Source: Penaeus vannamei
Lineage: Eukaryota; Arthropoda; Malacostraca; Decapoda; Penaeidae
Length of the DNA stretch: 32,341 nt
Reading direction: 5' to 3'
Assembly (NCBI RefSeq): GCF_042767895.1
Contig: NC_091557.1
Span: forward strand, 42,842,664 to 42,875,004
Shown here: piece by piece, positions 22,156 through 32,341 of the stretch
Numbering within the stretch: position 1 is the first letter of the stretch
How the letters are laid out: each line of letters begins with the position of its first letter
Program-made: the position numbers and the translations under genes
The notes under the pieces: generated by a model
What the model saw: only the letters and a program-made list of their open reading frames with translations
What the model was told of the DNA's origin: nothing
Databases searched by the model: none

Positions 22156-22344
22156 TTTCCCCTGTGACACCCCATGTGGAGCTGCTGCCCCCAACCCGCA
22201 CCCAGGAAAACAAAGAATCCTTCACATATTCATGGCAGGAGAGAGCTTCGGACAGACTTGGCAGTGCTGCATATGCATGGTAGTCATACACTCTCTCCTG
22301 CTGTGAATACTTGGAAGATTATTTGTTTTCCTGGACAGGGGAAA
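22156..22344. repeat. Imperfect long inverted repeat upstream of TAF7
   Basis: The inner arms are 22202-22245 (CCAGGAAAACAAAGAATC...GCAGGAGAGAG) and 22290-22334, whose reverse complement reads CCAGGAAAACAAATAATC...GCAGGAGAGAG. The outer arms TTTCCCCTGT (22156-22165) and ACAGGGGAAA (22335-22344) are exact complements. The left arm carries about 36 extra bases between the two parts. The element ends about 145 bp before the TAF7 start codon. It is either a foldback transposon or a structured leader element. Confidence 0.8.
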
Positions 22345-22426
22345 TTTAATAGGTCAGTGCCATAGACTGGAATTAATTGCTCTTGAATCAGTATGAAGAA
22401 TAAGGTTATGAGTCTATTATTTTTTT

Positions 22427-22488
22427 CAGGACCTTTTATTACCTACACAGTTTGAGCCAAGGGAAGAGCAACTTTTGGTGAGCTAAGA
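22427..22488 (+). promoter_or_regulatory. TAF7 5' leader with possible splice acceptor
   Basis: A T-rich tract and CAG end at 22429, a plausible 3' splice site for an exon holding the last part of the 5' UTR and the start codon. An in-frame TGA at 22453-22455 closes the frame upstream, so ATG 22489 is the first in-frame start. If the acceptor is used, a non-coding first exon lies further upstream. Confidence 0.4.
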
Positions 22489-31035
<8,547 letters not shown>

Positions 31036-31565
31036 GTAAGTCCTTGGCTCACTTAACCTCACCCACTTATATATACTTTGGCATAACGGATACCTGTTCT
31101 ATATATTGTCCCACCCTGCCTGTCCTCTGCTTGGTAGCCTACTCCGCAAGCCAGTGTACAGATTTGCCTATATTCTGATCACTCATTATCTCTATGGTCT
31201 GAAGTTCACTCTGGTATGTCTCTTTAATTTTATACTTTTTGCTTTTTAGGTAGTAGGGTTAACCATTGGCTTTCTCTTGTTTTACCTCTTGGTTTCTCTC
31301 TATTTGTACAACTTTAACCTCAGGTTTAAGTTCTGCTATTCAAAATAACTTTGCTGTGATATTTTGCTTTTTTGCACAAATTTCTCCTGGTAAGTTATTT
31401 TATAATGCAAGTAAAGAATATTGTAAGTGCAACATTTCACCATTTTTAGCTATTTCAGATGTCTGTGAAAAAAAGAAAAAAAAATGTAAGGGTCATGAAT
31501 TTTTTGTCCTAAATTTGTATGAATTTTATCTGTTTAGAAATAGTTACAAAACTACAAATAATGTT
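31036..31565. other. TAF7 intron 8, left part
   Basis: No convincing exon. A possible tiny exon at about 31459-31486 (after ATTTCAG, before GTAAGG) would encode mostly lysines; I do not accept it without transcript support. Confidence 0.4.
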
Positions 31566-31961
31566 TTAACCTATTGGCTGCAGACACATTTACTGACCAC
31601 TGCATTTTCATTTTTGTGAATTTTGTTGCACATAAATTGCTCCAAGCATGCTAAGCCACAAATGAGTCAATTAGTAGGCCCAAGAGACTGCACCTGATTT
31701 CCCTATTCCTTGAATTTGTGGGATTTTTTTTTTTTTTCTTATGCTATCAATTGAGATATGAAGATACTAATAACAATGAAGAATAAAAACAAATCTTTAC
31801 AAAAATCCAGGAAATGGGTAAACAGGTGAAATACGTAGGACTAACAATTGACTCCTTGGTGACTAAGCACTTGTGGAGCCATTTCTGTGTAAAAGCAATG
31901 AATGGACTATAATGACAGAGAACGTGGCATGTATGTCATGCCACCTGCAACCAATGGGTTC
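31566..31961. mobile_element. Candidate TTAACC-type MITE, family C
   Basis: The left end reads TTAACCTATTGGCTGCAG. The reverse complement of the right end (CTGCAACCAATGGGTT, ending about 31960) reads AACCCATTGGTTGCAG. These agree at 13 of 16 bases after the TT. The right flank has TTCA where TTAA would be expected, so the target-site duplication is worn or absent. Length is about 395 bp, with no coding capacity. Confidence 0.5.
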
Positions 31962-32341
31962 ATATTATGAAGTTTGTTTGGAGTACACAAAGATATGCTT
32001 TCACCTATTTTCAAATGTGCAATTTTATATTTCAGAAGAATTTGATCCCTGTCTAGTGTTTTATTTAATTATTAATACACAATATAGTATTCATGAGTAA
32101 TGCAGAGTGTCTTAGAGTTGCTATGATTAATATATCTTCAAAAAAGCTTGTTTCAAAACATGTTGCCATCCTCAGCAACTAAATGCAAAACTGATGTAAA
32201 TTTGATCATTGCTCCATTTCTTTTATGTATACAGCAGTGCAGCAGTTTTATTGTGTATAAAACTGCTCTGTTAGAAATTTTCAATTCTATCATGTAGTAA
32301 CTCTGTTCAGTCACAATCTATAGTTGCTTGTTTTTCGCAAT
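31962..32341. other. Unique sequence at the right edge, probably intron 8
   Basis: AT-rich and non-coding as far as can be seen. The 75-aa plus-strand frame 31873-32100 has no recognisable features and overlaps the candidate MITE. Confidence 0.45.

Noticed and set aside
31459..31486. Possible tiny lysine-rich TAF7 exon between ATTTCAG and GTAAGG
   Set aside because: It is mostly an A-run, has no match to the family, and the splice signals could occur by chance in AT-rich DNA.

Overview
This looks like repeat-rich arthropod nuclear DNA, most likely from a decapod crustacean such as a penaeid shrimp. The evidence is a multi-exon gene with GT-AG introns, many microsatellites and minisatellites, short inverted-repeat transposons, a decayed non-LTR retrotransposon ORF1, and a 500-N assembly gap. 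The species is an inference. I see no prokaryotic operon, CRISPR array, tRNA or rRNA gene.

Layout. Positions 1-220 hold a short tandem duplication, then (CA)n and purine-rich DNA to about 975. Positions 1165-8210 are one almost continuous pyrimidine-strand satellite complex. It starts as an 18-bp minisatellite (1165-2410), passes through a degenerate CACTC zone, becomes a 60-bp higher-order repeat made of a 25-mer plus a 35-mer (3190-7440), then a 25-mer zone, and decays by 8210. Positions 8210-17341 mix AT-rich unique DNA with many simple repeats, one terminal-inverted-repeat element (10633-10803), a GC-rich promoter-like block with CCAAT boxes 30 bp apart (14440-14700), and the gap (16842-17341). 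Positions 17342-19426 carry a frameshifted retrotransposon gag/ORF1 with zinc knuckles and a 3' tail, with no reverse transcriptase in between. A second copy of the inverted-repeat element lies at 20961-21153, in the opposite orientation to the first.

The one confident host gene is TAF7 (TFIID subunit 7) on the plus strand, from 22489 to beyond the right edge. Eight coding exons are readable, giving 332 codons plus one base. They cover the conserved N-terminal TAFII55 domain, the acidic stretch and a Ser/Thr/Lys-rich linker. The C-terminal coiled-coil part is not in the window. Its introns carry TTAA-flanked (piggyBac-type) MITEs, a 279-bp segmental duplication interrupted by one MITE, and two copies of a microsatellite-bearing repeat.

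Most long open frames here are translations of tandem repeats whose period is a multiple of three, not genes. I found no convincing new multi-gene system. The best leads are the 25+35 satellite with its splice-acceptor-like monomers, the weak TAF7 exon 4 donor followed by a strong downstream donor, the ORF1-only retroelement, the two inverted-repeat families, and the 30-bp-phased CCAAT promoter.
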